Shown here: in pieces, positions 1 through 12,983 of the stretch
How positions within the stretch are numbered: the stretch's first letter is position 1
Layout: the number at the start of each line of letters is the position of its first letter
Assembly: GCA_030762935.1 (NCBI GenBank)
Contig: CM060900.1
Span: 373,444,632-373,508,631 of the forward strand
Reading direction: 5' to 3'
Source: Hymenopus coronatus
Lineage: Eukaryota > Arthropoda > Insecta > Mantodea > Hymenopodidae
DNA length: 64,000 nt
Notes under the pieces: generated by a model
The model's input: the letters and a program-made list of their open reading frames with translations, nothing else
What the model was told of the DNA's origin: nothing
Database searches by the model: none
Translations under genes and position numbers: made by a program

Positions 1-3000
1 TCTTTGCAATATGCTGCTGCTTGTTCTCGAGGCAGACAAATTAATAGTCCTCCTGAAACAAATAAGCCAGATATTACTCTAACATACCAACAATATTTTA
101 TTTTTATTCCTGGAGAGGCTGCCAAAGGGGAAAACAGATGTCAGCATGTGGAATATATATTTAAAAAAATCTGAACGCACATTTGACTTTCCTTTCCCAT
201 TATTACACATTCACATATCTCCCACAGATATGTTCAAATAAAACTTAGGAGGACTGCCATAATTAATATTTTTATATTCCTTAATTCAGGCCGGCCTCAT
301 AACACCAGCAATTAGATGTTCCTATGCCAAGCTATTTTCTAGGAAATAACAAAGAGAAATGTTTATGCTCAGGCATGGTGACATCATGTTACTAGACTAA
401 TGAGTTCTGTACACTGAAGTTTAATTCTGTGTGACCTTGCTGAGTTTGTGTGGTAAGTGATTTCATTACAGTTGTGCTTTAAAACATTCTGAAATTAAGT
501 TATTCTTTGGGTAATGTTCTTTTACATTTATTATCAATATACCAGTGTGCTATGTTTTAAAGTGTTGTAATGACCCTGGTCTTGATCCTCACATAAGATA
601 CTGTTTTCCCAACAAGAAAATAATAAATAAATAAAATGGAAAGCTATTTGAAGAAAAAGAAAAAGTTTTGACATGAATTAAAATGCTGTTGTGATCCAAT
701 TGCAATGAATCAAGACATTTTGAATGACCAATTGCTAACTAAGGAAAAGTTTAAGAGACCCTAGGCTAAAAGCAGTGAATCCAATTCCTTCAAAATATGA
801 GGATCACAGCATGTGGAAAATCTGAAATATATACATTATAGGAGAGAGCATGGACAGTGAACATCACAAAATGTTGCTTAACTTAATATTTATTAAGGTA
901 ATTGACATTATTGGTTTAACGTTTCATGCTAATTACAGCACACTTGCATACATTCTAAAGGTCCTCAAAATAATCACCTTCAACGTTTACAACATGCTGT
1001 CAACAATGTGGGAGGTGCTGAATACCATTTGCATCACTAGATTCCTACCATGTGGAAATCTAATCATCTCTAGCCACACAGCATTTCCAACATCCTACAT
1101 GTTGCAAACCACCTACCACAGAATCCTCCTTTTACCTTGTCTATGAGGTCTTGAAACCAAAGACAGATCAGGATGGTGGATCTCCATTCTTTCCATACCC
1201 AACAATGCAGTAGCCATCCGACACATACTGCTTTACCTAACTGGCACACAAATGTCCAGTATGGCAGATATTATTCCTAACAGCTTCCACAAATTCCCTG
1301 TGACATTCTCTGGCAGTTCTCTCGTGGAGAATGGCTCTTTTGATGAAGAGCAATGCTCAACATGGACTAAATCCATCTGGCATGGCAGTCACCAGACAAC
1401 TGATTTCACATTGTTCACTGTGCTTCTACAGGCATTCCACCATCTGACATTAACACACATCAGGACTGTCTATTCTCTGAGACATATTACATTTTTTGCT
1501 CTGATAAGTTAAAAAAAATAGTTGCCATGGTTTAGGCACCAACCTTTGTATTTAGGATAAAATGGGAAACCATCCCTTAAAATCAAGAACCTCCTTTCCA
1601 TGAAAAAAAAAAAAAATTTTTTTTTTTAGTTATTCAATTGCTATATTTGTATTATTATGGTCTTGAAGGCAATATTTCTATTGTATTGTATGTATTTGTG
1701 CAGACTTAACTTCAACTTAATGAAAGGTATTAAAGGCTGCTTAAATGTGTTATTTTTTCCCAATCATACATTTATAAACATATGAAAAAAAATTCCTTTA
1801 CCCTATAGTACATCATCCTTGGCTTGCAGAAGAATAGTTAAATTATGAGGCTGCTGTGAAAAGATAACTGTGTAGCAGGCAATAGATAATCACTGTGCAG
1901 GAATCAGATCTCTCATGGAAACAAAATTCACAAGAATAACTCATGAATTTAATGTATCGCATATAGCAAAATTTTTTATGAAGAATAATAATAATAATAG
2001 ATGTAAAAGCTCTGTAATTCAAGAATGGAAACAATCCTACAATTAGTTATGGTGGAGTTTGGTTCCTTGTTATGGAAATATTAACCCTTAAAGGAGAAAT
2101 TTTATTTTAATTTTTTAATGCAAGCACTCCACTTCTGAGATACAGGTGAAACATTTAATTATTGCGAACACGAAGAACTGAGTACAGTCAAATCTGATCA
2201 ATTTCAGGGTACTTTGTACTTAATTTTTGTTAAATTGTTTATTTATCTTAATAGGGGCAAAATTGCAACTTACAAATTTAATATGATACTGTACCTATTT
2301 TCACTAGTATGTATGCACATAAACATAGGAATAGATATGGAATAAAAGAGTTTAAAACCTGTTAAAATTAATGAACATGCAATAACGTTAGTAACTACTC
2401 ACGCATACATGAGCCACGTATAAACAGTTTTATCAATTTGTTCAAAATTTAGCGGCTCTTGTTGTTTAGGGTTGTGGAAACTCAACACTTCCTTTTCAAT
2501 ACTTAGTGTTGATAGCTTAAAAACACTGATTGTGTATTCCTTCACTGTATCAAACTTCTTTGGACCTTTATCTACTTCTAAGAATTTAAACTTTTTCTTT
2601 AGTGAAAACTGCTTTTATTTACCTTTCCCTATTCCATTGTTCGATGCTGTTTAAATCAGATCTGTTCTGAGCACACTGAAATTCCCATTTTATGTACGTT
2701 AAACCACATGTGATCATAATAAGCTAAGCAAAAGTTTACCATTTAATACTACTATTTATACACACTGCTTGAATGTGGAATTTCATTCAACTTTTATCCT
2801 TTTATGACTTAGGCTGAGGCAAAACACAGTATAGTTAGGAATGAACAAACCACTTCACTTGCAACATTCTATGGTCAAGAATGAACAAACCAATCCCTAA
2901 ATCAGGGAACACTAATTGAGGAGCATTTTTTCAAAATGCCTAGAAGTAACATTTTGCAAAAGAGAGTTATATATCATTTTGGCATAATTTGCACCTCCTG

Positions 3001-5300
3001 CATCATTCAGTTAAATCATATTTTGCATATCTTGATATCTGCCATGTGTAGATGGTAAGGAATATTAGCAGTTTTTTTAAAACTCCATAGTTGCACCTTG
3101 CTCAGTTAAAGCAAAAGTTGATAGATGCAATGTTCTTATATTCTGACATAGTATATAGAAACCATAATTCTGTGAAATGTGATGTCGACATTGATGCCAT
3201 CTCATGGTTGTGGTTCTTGGAATTCCTGTTATTTTCCGCAAGCTTTGAATCATTGGCATTAACTGCTAACTCATTGTTGTGGTTCTTGGATTTCTATTAA
3301 TTTTTATTCACGATTACTTCTAAAACCCAGAACAAAGAAAATATTTCCTTTCATACATACATGGTTGGAAACGAATTAGCTGAAGGCTACAACCAGGTTA
3401 CCTTAGCTTTGCACCATTTTGTGTTGAACTAGCAGAAAGATCCTCTAGCAATGCTCCTTCTACAATTCATTTGTTTTCAGACCCTTGCTCTAGTTGGAAC
3501 AAGAATGGTGTGTTAAAGAAAAAAGATATCCTGAACTCTGATGAGTACCATCCGATATTTAAAAAATCACAGCTCTCAGGTGTATTTAAAGACTAGGAAA
3601 TTAAGGATTTGAAAGAAAATATTAACATCAAAGCTTTCTTTCAAGATGAATACACAGCAAATCCTAACATATTTGAAGTATGGTACGTGCAGAAGTTCAA
3701 AATACATATACTGCTTTGCCTGTGGAGATGGATGTGATGAAACTGTATGACAAGTCCTGCAGCAAGGTCCTGCTTCAATCTTAAAATGTTGCTAAAAACA
3801 ATAAGTTGAGCAAAGAAAAGAAAAAGGTTCAAAATCTAGCTAGGTTTTTTGGAAATTCCAGAAATTGCAAAAGAAGTTTATAAGGATGTGCTAGGTGAAA
3901 CAGGTAATTTAAACCACACTTATATTGTGATGAATGTAAAACTGTGATTTCTATGCATTGCATTCATATTGAGAAGATCGCATCGACTGGCTGGGAGGGA
4001 CTCTAGGTGTTGATCATGTTTCACCCTCCAGCACTATTCATGACACCTTTAGGCTGAGATGGGGAATGCAGTGGCTGGGCAGTAGGCCAACGTCCCTTGT
4101 GGACTGTCGTACCATGGAGTTACGTTTTGTATTATATTCAATGTATTTTGTATATAAACAAAAGAAAGTATTGTTATAGTGAATGTAGTGGTAGTTACTA
4201 ACTATTCTTTATGCATATTAATATGGTGGTTAAGTGGCACATTATGTGCACAATATGCAAAGATGAAAATATATAAAAATTATATAATAAATAACAAAGA
4301 ATTATGTAATCAGAAACTAAATATTGTTGTTATGCTAAGGCTGGCAAACTATTGTATCAAATATTCAAAATAAAAGTGAATAAGATTTAAAAAAGTTCTA
4401 TTCCATTTTTTGTGAAATAAAATATTTCATAAAGGCTAATTTTTAAAAGAATTAGAAAAAGTAGGGTTGAGGATGCATAAATAAAGTTTATCAACATGGC
4501 TGCTAAGCATATAATAATTCATGTCCTTAAAAATGTATTCTATTTCATAATAAAGCTAACAATTAAAAATAGTTCCATAAACAACAAAACCTCATAATCA
4601 ACTGTTAATTTCAAACTCGTGCAAGTTAATCAGCATCAATCAACTTTTGAAAACACTCAAAGAATTTTCCAAATTAAAAATTTCACTACTTAAATTGTGC
4701 TGTTTGTTTTTCATGTAATGAGACAGTTTTAATGAGAATGAATCGTTAAAACATTTGCAGTGCTAGCCAATCAGCATTGCTAATATGAGTAAGAAATCAT
4801 TTTTCTCAACATCTTTTCTGCATCTATCGAGTTTTGAAGAAAAAAAAAAAAAGGCTCAATTGTCCAGTAAAACTGATCTTATATTCATTAAGGAGAATTT
4901 ATTATTCTTTTTTTATATTTTCATTGCATAGATATCCTTTCAATTAAAACAATTCAAAAGCTGCTTATAGCAATACAGAAGGGGATTTCAGCTTTATTCA
5001 TTGAACTGAAATATATGTTAAGTTGGCATTCGTAAAAACAGTATGAGACTGTAATGAGAAAACTGGTGGCATAGATAACCTAACATTCTACAGAATAAAT
5101 ATGGTCATATATAAGCTAATAAGCCATTTAAAATACTTTGTGTATTAAATCATGAAAGCAAGCACACTATTTTTACATAAATATCAAGCTATCAAAAATG
5201 ATGTTGCAGTTTTGCTTGTTTATTAATTGCTCTTCTATCAGCCACTATGAAATGCATTCTTCACGAAGTCCTTTCACCACAACGTTCTTAGGATTAAAAA
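1..5300. other. AT-rich stretch, no gene recognised
   Basis: No exon or intact element is recognised here. It lies 3' of the last SelD exon seen, so it is either a further SelD intron or downstream flank. On the minus strand, 950-1500 has patches that look like rotted coding sequence, and 3960-4120 is a more GC-rich island. Neither could be assigned to a family. The short open frames are low-complexity AT-rich translations. Confidence 0.5.
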
Positions 5301-5306
5301 ATTTAT

Positions 5307-5591
5307 TCAGCATGGCTTTGAGGGATCAGAACTAAAAAGTTCTGAGAGTTTATTTAGAAGATGTAAGCCTACTCGCATAAGAGAATGCTCAACTTCTGCT
5401 TGAAGCAGTTGGTTGCCAATGCATTCTAAAAGTTGACTTATTTTACCTTCAAAAATACCCTGGCTGATCAGTTTGAAACCGTACCTTAAGTTGTTGAACC
5501 TTGAGTATAAATCATGGGCAGTAGGGAACTTGGATCCCTCAAGATACTGTACAAGTGCTGTGAGGTTATGAGCACATTCCATAACAAACAC
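5307..5591 (-). pseudogene. Unassigned coding relic, 94 codons
   Basis: This minus-strand frame has unusually balanced amino-acid composition for its AT-rich surroundings, with alternating charged and aliphatic residues (for example YLEGSKFPTAHDLYSRFNNL) that suggest helices. It looks like a piece of a real protein, most likely a transposase-derived region such as the C-terminal part of a hAT-like protein, but I do not recognise the family. There is no splice-site context linking it to SelD and no terminal repeats nearby. It could also be a chance open frame. Confidence 0.2.
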
Positions 5592-6791
5592 TGCTTCAAC
5601 TTTAAACAGTGCTTAATTTTTAAAAGAAATTTAAAATTTAGCCATATATTTTATACAACCAGAGGAATGCTTAAGCCAATTAATTTTTTTCCCTTTCTTT
5701 TTTTACTTAATTTGAATGTGTGCAGAAATTAAAGTTATGGGAAGGAGAGAGAGAGAGAGAGAGAAGGGAGAAAGGAAATGACATATTGTTACCCATGTGT
5801 GCAATCAAAGGTTGCAATGGCAGTGAAACTGCAACTGCTAACAATGTCATGGATATTATTTTCTATTCAGAAACATACCTAATATACCACACCATTGTAA
5901 AAAGTTTTTAACTAAAGTAACAATTAGAACTTGTGTGGAAATTCAAGTTTTGGGGCACATGAGAGACAGAGAGGGGAATACAGAAATGTATGGTATGAGT
6001 ACAGTGGGAGAATGCGACAACAGCAACCTGTTACAATTTACACCAAATATAATCATTGTAAAACATACCTAATTCAAAATTGCGCAGTAACTCAGATCGT
6101 GAGCAGGATAGAGATGCAGAAAGAATGGAAATTTTGTTGTAACATGTGACTTTATTAGGAATTGAATAATAATAATAATAATAATAAAATAAACAAATAA
6201 AAAAAATTCATTATAAACCCGGGGGGGGGGGGGGAGATGGAAAGTTAACAATTTCACATTAAATATTTTAGAGTTAGCTCAGAAGTTTTTGGCTTCCCAG
6301 TACAATTTACAGATATCTCCTTGCTTCTTTGAATCTTCATCTAGACCTGGGCATACAAAAAGATAGTTGAATTTATGGTCCCAGCTCTGCAAAGTTGACA
6401 TTCACTTGAATGGAAATGTATCATTTTATGTCTGCATACAGAGGTGATGGCAGCTTAGCTGCAATGACGAATACAATTTTCTCTTTACACAAGAAGTTTT
6501 CGGATAAATACAGTACTTATTCTGCCAGAAAGTATTTGTAGTACTATATAAGCATCAAACTTGAATTCTTCAAGTTAGTAAACCAACTATAAGTCAAAAT
6601 GTTCTTAATTTTACCCCCCCCCCCCCTGGATAAATCTCATATCATTAGAAAATTGCAGAAAGTATAGTATTTTGCATAAACCCAAATTTTTACTTTATTT
6701 TGCAATTTAAAATCAGCAAGTCATAGAATATTTGTACCTTTCAAAAAATGCATTTATATACCGGTGAACAAAATTAAAGTGATCTACATAC
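5592..6791. other. Simple-sequence-rich stretch beside SelD exon
   Basis: A (GA)n run lies near 5744-5766, an (AAT)n run near 6166-6187, a G homopolymer near 6218-6234 and a C homopolymer near 6614-6628. No gene is recognised. The exon encoding the final SelD segment (expected after the ETSG residues) was looked for here and not found. Confidence 0.6.
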
Positions 6792-7004
6792 CTGACGTTT
6801 CTGCAGAGTGCCCTTGAAGTAATTGGAACATATTCCCACATGCCTTAGCTACAGCTGCCATTTTTGCAATTACAGGTAAATTATGAATCACAAAGGACAC
6901 TTCATTCTTTTGATGTCTTGCCAAATTCTGAGCATGACCCAGTAAACCAAAGCCAGTCACATCTGTAGCACCATGGGCATTGTATTTGTGCATCAAACGA
7001 GCAG
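6792..7004 (-). CDS. SelD: Selenophosphate synthetase exon (ATDVTGFG region)
   Basis: This is the most C-terminal SelD exon seen. Selenophosphate synthetase makes monoselenophosphate from selenide and ATP in the cytosol, as the selenium donor for selenocysteine. The 213-nt exon completes a split Ala codon, then encodes 70 codons from [19 protein letters not shown] to HSAETS, plus the first base of a Gly codon. The Asp of [12 protein letters not shown] corresponds to a metal/ATP-binding Asp of bacterial SelD. The segment [19 protein letters not shown] is typical of the insect family. The acceptor (tgcag) and donor (gtatgt) are clean, and the phase matches the upstream exon across a 97-base intron. 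The expected next residues (GLLICLP) are not found downstream, so the last exon is probably outside the window. Confidence 0.93.
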
Positions 7005-7101
7005 CTGCAAACAGAATTTAAAAATAAAACAGCATAAAATTTTACTTCTAATTTCAATTCATAAAACAGTTTGCATGGCTATTATCAGAAACAAACCTTA
7101 C

Positions 7102-7292
7102 CAACTCTGTTAAGCCTTGCCATTGAATCCATTGCTCGCTGATAAGCTTTACGGACATCATCTTCTGAAACAACAAGTTTAATACGATTCCACCGCTCAG
7201 GTTGATCAAGCCACTGGTGGGCATTTACTGCCACTTGAGTTCCCAAGGGTTTAGTGAGTACAAGTACATCACCCACAACTGCATTGTCTGGA
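7102..7292 (-). CDS. SelD: Selenophosphate synthetase exon ([11 protein letters not shown] region)
   Basis: This 191-nt exon finishes a split Val codon with its first base, encodes 63 codons from [20 protein letters not shown] to SMARLNRV, and ends one base into the next codon. The acceptor is tttgcag and the donor is gtaagg. The sequence agrees with insect SPS1/SelD nearly residue for residue ([32 protein letters not shown]). There is no frameshift or stop, so it looks functional. The open frame continues a few codons past the donor (GKVCF), but that is intron. Whether the enzyme is the Cys/Sec or the Arg (SPS1) type cannot be told, because the diagnostic residue is in an N-terminal exon not seen here. 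Confidence 0.95.
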
Positions 7293-9124
7293 CTGCAAAA
7301 AAGTAAAACAAATAAGCTGAATGGATATCCACAATCTTCAACATTATTAGTCTTAGAACACTACCTAATGCAAAAAAGGGGTGTTCCAAAGTTCTTGGCC
7401 TTGAATCAGAGATGAGGATGGCCAAATTGTTATGCTGGTTAGCCCTCACCCTTCAGATTGCACAGTTAAGTTTCAAATGCCTAAGTAGAGTCACTTGTTT
7501 TTTGATGATCACGTAATCTATTGCCCTGCCACAGAAACTTTCCACTTGACAGCTATCACTTAAGTTGCTACACTTGCCCCTCTCCAAAATAAACTTCACC
7601 GATCAGACTTCCTGAACCAAGCACCCTAGTAAAATGCAGAAGCAGAACTGTAAATGGCTCTGTTGTCAAATCTGATCATTTACAACAATATGCTTCAGTT
7701 TCTGCTGTCTATTACATGCATTAAGTACTTTTCAAACTATACATTATTTATATTTTGTAGCTATTGATGATGTCCCCCCCCCTTCTCTCTCTCCACACCA
7801 TACACGATTTGGCGATACCCATCACTGGGTATTTCATTGAAGCTTCTTGGAAGATATAAGTAATTCATGTTCATGAACTAAAACGAAACCACAAGAAATA
7901 AATAGAATTATCTAAAAATTAATGATGTGCCACGTTAATGGATAGTTTGACATCATGACCATCCTCTTCATCTGTGAGATCATGCTTCAATCCATTGCTA
8001 ATTATCCCTTTAGTGTCAGCCCAAATAGCATAATGCTGTCTGAAAAATGCCCAGCAACTTGAGAATGTAGGGTTTTAAATTAAAATAAAATTATTACCAA
8101 ATTACATAGAGCTAAATCTTTATTTCATTTTAGTAAACCCTTTTGTCTACTGTATAAAATGCATTATATGGATGAGAAGTCTCTTAAATGTCTTCAAAAA
8201 ACTAAAAAGTAAAGAAAATTTTGAAAATAGCATTATGAGTCTCAAAATAATCAATAATTATGTACACAAAATCTTACTATACAGAAAGTTAAGTCTAATT
8301 AAATTAAAGTACAGATTTTCTTTACTAAAACAGCATCCTATTTTGGTCTGGTATTTTATTCTTTAAAATACAAAAAATGAATTCACTTAATCTGAAGGCT
8401 GAAAAATGGGGAAAAAAATCACAAAAAAAAAGCACACACACATAAGCATGATGCCACTATTAATGAAAATGACATAAAGCAATATGATACAAATGTAACA
8501 TAAATTATTGTACAATTTAGCACTTGTGTTATTGTGTAGCTGAATGGTTAATTCACATTTTATTCATTTGGTTACATCTCCATAAATCCATTTTGATAAG
8601 TACACCGATTATTTGTATGCATATGAGGTCAGTTATCAGATGTATTTTCAGTGCTGAAGCTAGAATATATATCTTCCTCTCTTACGTTAATGTCTGAAAC
8701 TCTTTCATCAAGGTCTGAAAATTCAAAATAACTCGCCTTCTTCTAATACATTGTTAACACAGCTCTTATTTCCTCTTCAGTTCGCAACCTTTAGCTATAC
8801 AATGCCATGTTTCAATCAACATACACAAACACTGGTGCTAATTAAATTAAATTTGGAACTATTTTAGTGCTTTGGAGTGAAGATTAAGTCCTGAAATGCT
8901 CCAGAAAACCTTACTCTACGGCTATGTCATAGAAAGTACACGAGTTTCCTGCTGGAAAGAGTTAAAACATATGAAAACATCACAATTAGTTCATGATTGG
9001 CAATAAAAAGGTTAAGTTCTGATGCTTAGTCCAAAAGCTGCTGCAGTTTTGTCAGCAAGAATAGAAGGATGCCAATAAACTTCATGTATCTATTCATTCT
9101 CCCATTCAAAAAATTCCCATTTCA

Positions 9125-9430
9125 ATGGTAATAAGTGGAGATTTGGATACAGTGAATGATATAAAAATCAGAAGGCTTAAATGGCTGGGCAATTTGATAA
9201 GAATGGAAGATACAAGGATTCCTAAAATCACACTAAATGCAAAGTTGGACAATAAGAGAAGAGTATGCCCAAAGCTGAGATGGATTAATGATGTGGAAGA
9301 TGATCTGAGAGCACTAAATGTAAGAACATGGAGAAGGAAGAGACAAGATCGAGTCGAATGGTGGCATATCATTAGGGAGGCCAAGCTTAAACTTCAAGGA
9401 CTGTAGAGCCATTGGAAAAAGAAGAAGCAA
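9125..9430 (+). mobile_element. RTE-type LINE, 3' end fragment
   Basis: The translation contains DIKIRRLKWLGNLIRMEDTR and later PKLRWINDVEDDLRALNVRT, ending in WWHIIREAKLKLQGL before the stop. This is the typical C-terminal tail of insect RTE/BovB-type reverse transcriptases, where the usual form is RRVGRPKLRW. Here RVCPKLRW shows a small deletion or substitution. The sequence after the stop (gagccattggaaaaagaag) is the common short A-rich 3' end of these elements. The polymerase core is absent, as expected for a 5'-truncated copy. It lies in a SelD intron on the opposite strand from the gene. Confidence 0.75.
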
Positions 9431-10534
9431 TATAAACACTGACCATGCTCATAAATGTTTCGATTCCATTCACCATAACATGTTATAAAGGAAAATATAG
9501 ATTAGATTGATAAATAATGGGTCATTAAAATTAGATCAATATACAAATCAACTATCAACAATAGCAAATATAAATAATGAATAATATGTAGCTTGCAAAT
9601 AACTCGATCACAAACTGAAGCCATGGTTGAAAATAAATCTGGCAGCATAGTTGCTTCCATTTCAGCTTCTGATTTCTGCCCATTGACTGGAATGCTATCT
9701 TGTGATTGGTTCAGTAAGTCCAATGGTTTAGAGATTTTTCCATCTGTTTTACAAGTGTGCCAACTTAACAGCAGACGGTTAATTGCAAAGATTCAATGCA
9801 AGGGTATATGTATGCTGTTTATCTGTAGCTTCAGGCATGATTGAAACGTGCAATCGGCTGTTTACTAGCAGCTTTGGCAATGCCATAACCACAATCTAGC
9901 CAACATTATGTAAATCCACATCAACTGCCAAGTGCAAAGTTTGATGGGCGAGAGTATAGCAGTATTATTTTCTACAAAATGGTTAAAACTGAAACATGAG
10001 CTGGCACAAAGTATTTCATTTTGAGAGTTTTTAACCCTAACAGAAATGCAAAAGTAGTTAAATCTGATATTAAATGATTACTTCCCTTGGTTTTCTTATT
10101 GTTAAAAATGGGCTGCTGAATTTTAGTCATATATAAATTCATTCATAATCAACAATTAGGGTGACCCAAAACCACTATGACAGAAAAGGTTGAAAGAAGT
10201 TCACAATTCCATATTCAATTATTGCCAATTGAAGGTACTAAATGACAAGGGTGACCAGATTAAATTTTGAGAAAGGGCAAATTCATCAAAATATAGGACA
10301 AAAGAAAAATATGGGACAGTTAACAATAAATTGAAAAAAGGATCATCTTTATTTTGTACATCATATTATTTAAACCAAGACAAATCATACATTTAAAAAA
10401 AAACATAACTGTGACAAGTATTTTCAGATTTTTTGTCAAGGTGTCAGGCTTTTTAAAACATATTTGTTACAAGATAGATATTTAAAGTTTTATTTTACTA
10501 ACAGCCATCTAACATTAAATTTTTAAGTGATTCC

Positions 10535-11249
10535 TCTCATTTGTCCACTGAGCAGATATCAGGGAGAACACTCCTTCCACATTTCCATTATGTCCTAGCA
10601 ATGCAAAAAATTATTCTCCAATCTTCTTAAGTAATTCTTAAGTAGCACCAATACTTCTGTTACTACTAAAATACTTAACCACTTTCATTACAGGACGTTT
10701 TCAAGAAATCTATATAAGTTCCTTACCTGGTCACAACATTACAATCACCAATTGTTATGCCTTTATCTCCTAGAAATTTTATACATACTTCCACATCGTT
10801 CATTAATACATTACTACTCGAAACCATCACCTGAGCATTGAAAATCAGTAAATGACACTTCATTTCCTTAAATAATCAATACATTCATTATACAAAGAGA
10901 TAGCTTCTTCCATAAGACACTCTACTTCAGCATCGAACCCCACCTCTCTTGCACAAGACAACACCTATTTAGTCTTAGGGAACATTGAAATCTATTCTCT
11001 AACAGGGAAGATACATTTTTCTATTATCCTTAATATCAACAATGGATTTTTTTTTACTTTTGAGTTTATTTGACATTATCGTGAAAAATGGACATTAAAG
11101 AATGCAACTGCCACATATATGCCTTACTTGTCTGAAGAGAAATTCTTAAGAATTTTAGGGGGATTTGGCAACAACAAAAAAAATACGACTAAAGCTTCAT
11201 ACATATAGAGAACTCTCTGAATGACTGGAAACATAAGACAGCCACCTGC

Positions 11250-11290
<41 letters not shown>

Positions 11291-12340
11291 TTTTTTATTG
11301 CTTAATTTATATAGCCCCCTTTAACATCTAAGGTCATATTGGGGGCTTTGCACTTGAAACAACTTGTTTGCTGTAGGTTTAAATCATTTTATTTTCCTCA
11401 ACCAAATACATACTTCCAAACTATGTGGGGGATAGGGAATAATTCTGGCTAAAGAAAACTTCCCCATCACAGCCGGGAATCGAACCCGGGACATCAGGGT
11501 GAGAAGTCTGCTCACTGACCACGGAGGCAGTCCCACCTGGTTTGTGTGTGTGAATAATTGTTTATAATCAGTTGCTGTAAATTCACAATATTCTTTTAGC
11601 TGTTCATTTTAAACACGGTATATAGAAAAATAATAGTACAATTTCAAAATTATGCGCTCTAAATCAGCTGTCTGACCCATGCTGAATTGAATTGTGAAGA
11701 ATGTGCGCTGGACAGCCTCTACCCACAATGTTCTCTTTCACGGACATCTTGAATTTTGTGAACACATTATTGCCCTGTATTTTATACATCTCCCCAAAGT
11801 TTGTGTTTATATTATCACCAGCAAATGCCACACACTTGTCAACAATACCAAGCTGAGCTTAAGTGTCAGAAATACAGCTTGAAACGGTTTCTAAAGTTTC
11901 ATTTGGAGTTATCTTCAGCTCAAATACTTTGGTCTGAATTCCCCCTAATTTATAGTCAAATATATTAATATTGGGAAAACTTTCAGCAACCCATGGTTGC
12001 TCCCTTCTGTACAGACCCCAAAACATGTAATGCCTTTTAAACATTCGATTGTCTCAGCAATAAAATGTGAACCAAGAACTTTTATTGTTTCTGTCTTGGT
12101 TCTTGCACATGACCTTGCAATACCAATCATTAAATATCTGCTCATTTAGCTTCGGCATGCAATTCATTGACCAATATGAATTATAGTGACTAATGGTAAG
12201 GAATGCCAAAGCTGCTTCTGCTGCAGACACTTGGTGTGTTGACTGTGATTTCTGCTCAAAAAAATTAGAAACATCTGCAGTGTTATTGCTGCTCTTTATA
12301 TTTTTCTTGAGTTTCTGGGACTCAAGGTGAACCTCCAAAT
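10535..12340 (-). pseudogene. hAT-like transposase relic
   Basis: The N-terminal part (12338 downward) encodes NNTADVSNFFEQKSQSTHQV and AAEAALAFLTISHYNSYWSM, which resembles the BED/hAT-type proteins that carry an AAEATLAYHTV segment. A second piece near 11860-12145 shows a KTKTETIKVL stretch and then an SNHGLLKVFPI segment in a shifted frame, matching the family's catalytic DASNHG block. The far end near 10535-10640 resembles the C-terminal hAT dimerisation block (VFSL..QWT.ERN) with several stops. Many frameshifts and stops and the SINE insertion make it non-functional. The match is to a family pattern I remember, so the subfamily is uncertain. Confidence 0.6.
11249..11532 (-). mobile_element. 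tRNA-derived SINE with (AAT)n tail
   Basis: Read on the minus strand, it begins with a tRNA-like head: an A-box-like TGGTCAGTGAGCAG and a perfect B box GGTTCGATTCC. A unique body follows and it ends in an (AAT)n tail seen as (ATT)n at 11260-11291. A 7-bp duplication ccacctg flanks it (11242-11248 and 11533-11539). It is nested in the hAT element, so it is younger. Confidence 0.8.
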
Positions 12341-12983
12341 CTTATGCCCCTATAAAGAGTACACAATACAATTAGACTATATTAAAAATCTTTAAAGAAT
12401 ATTTTAAAAACATTATAATGAAGCAAACTCTATCGGCACTGTAATTTGTTTTAACAATAATACTCTTCATACCATATTTTGAATATAAAGATTATTATTA
12501 ACATTAAAACAATATTTGTTTTTCTAAACAGAACGTGTTCAGTGACTTACCTTAAGTGCCACAGAATTGTTATTTACATTTCAGCATTATACATATTTTC
12601 AACTTTTTCGAAACAGCAACAAACAAAACTTTCACAAACAGCCTTCTCACATGCGCAGGCAGACAAAATTAAAATGAATTAGCATCAGTAGTTTAGTTGA
12701 CTGGGCAGCAATTAGTGGTGCTAGTGTGATCACAAGATACTTGAAAGATGTGCTGTTATGTCTTCTAATAATAGAATTTGTTAATTGAATACCAAAAAGG
12801 CGAGCTGTTATGCCAACTGACAGCAAAATTTTATAATTGAATACCAGAAATATGACAGAAACATGGAAATTCACACCAATTCAAATTTTTCAAAATGTAG
12901 GACATTTTATGATTTTTCAAAATTCCTCCCGAACCCTGGACAGACGGTTTAAATGTAGGACGTCTGGCCATCCTGTAGATGGC

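Larger units (their letters stand above)
10247..12975 (-). mobile_element. hAT-family DNA transposon, decayed
   Basis: The ends read AAGGGTGACCAGAT on the left and, inverted, CAGGATGGCCAGAC on the right. This is the usual CAGGG-type hAT terminus. Flanks taaatgac (10239-10246) and tagatggc (12976-12983) match at 6 of 8 positions and differ only by transitions, as expected for an old 8-bp target-site duplication. Motifs like tgtaggac recur near both ends. The interior carries a minus-strand transposase relic and a nested SINE. Confidence 0.7.

Noticed and set aside
850..1512. Frames of 98 and 86 codons as small genes
   Set aside because: No recognisable domain or splice context. The antisense strand has equally weak transposase-like patches, so no call was made.
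1..6784. Final SelD exon (GGLLICLP to the C-terminus)
   Set aside because: No sequence with that protein pattern and a usable acceptor was seen. The exon is probably left of the window.
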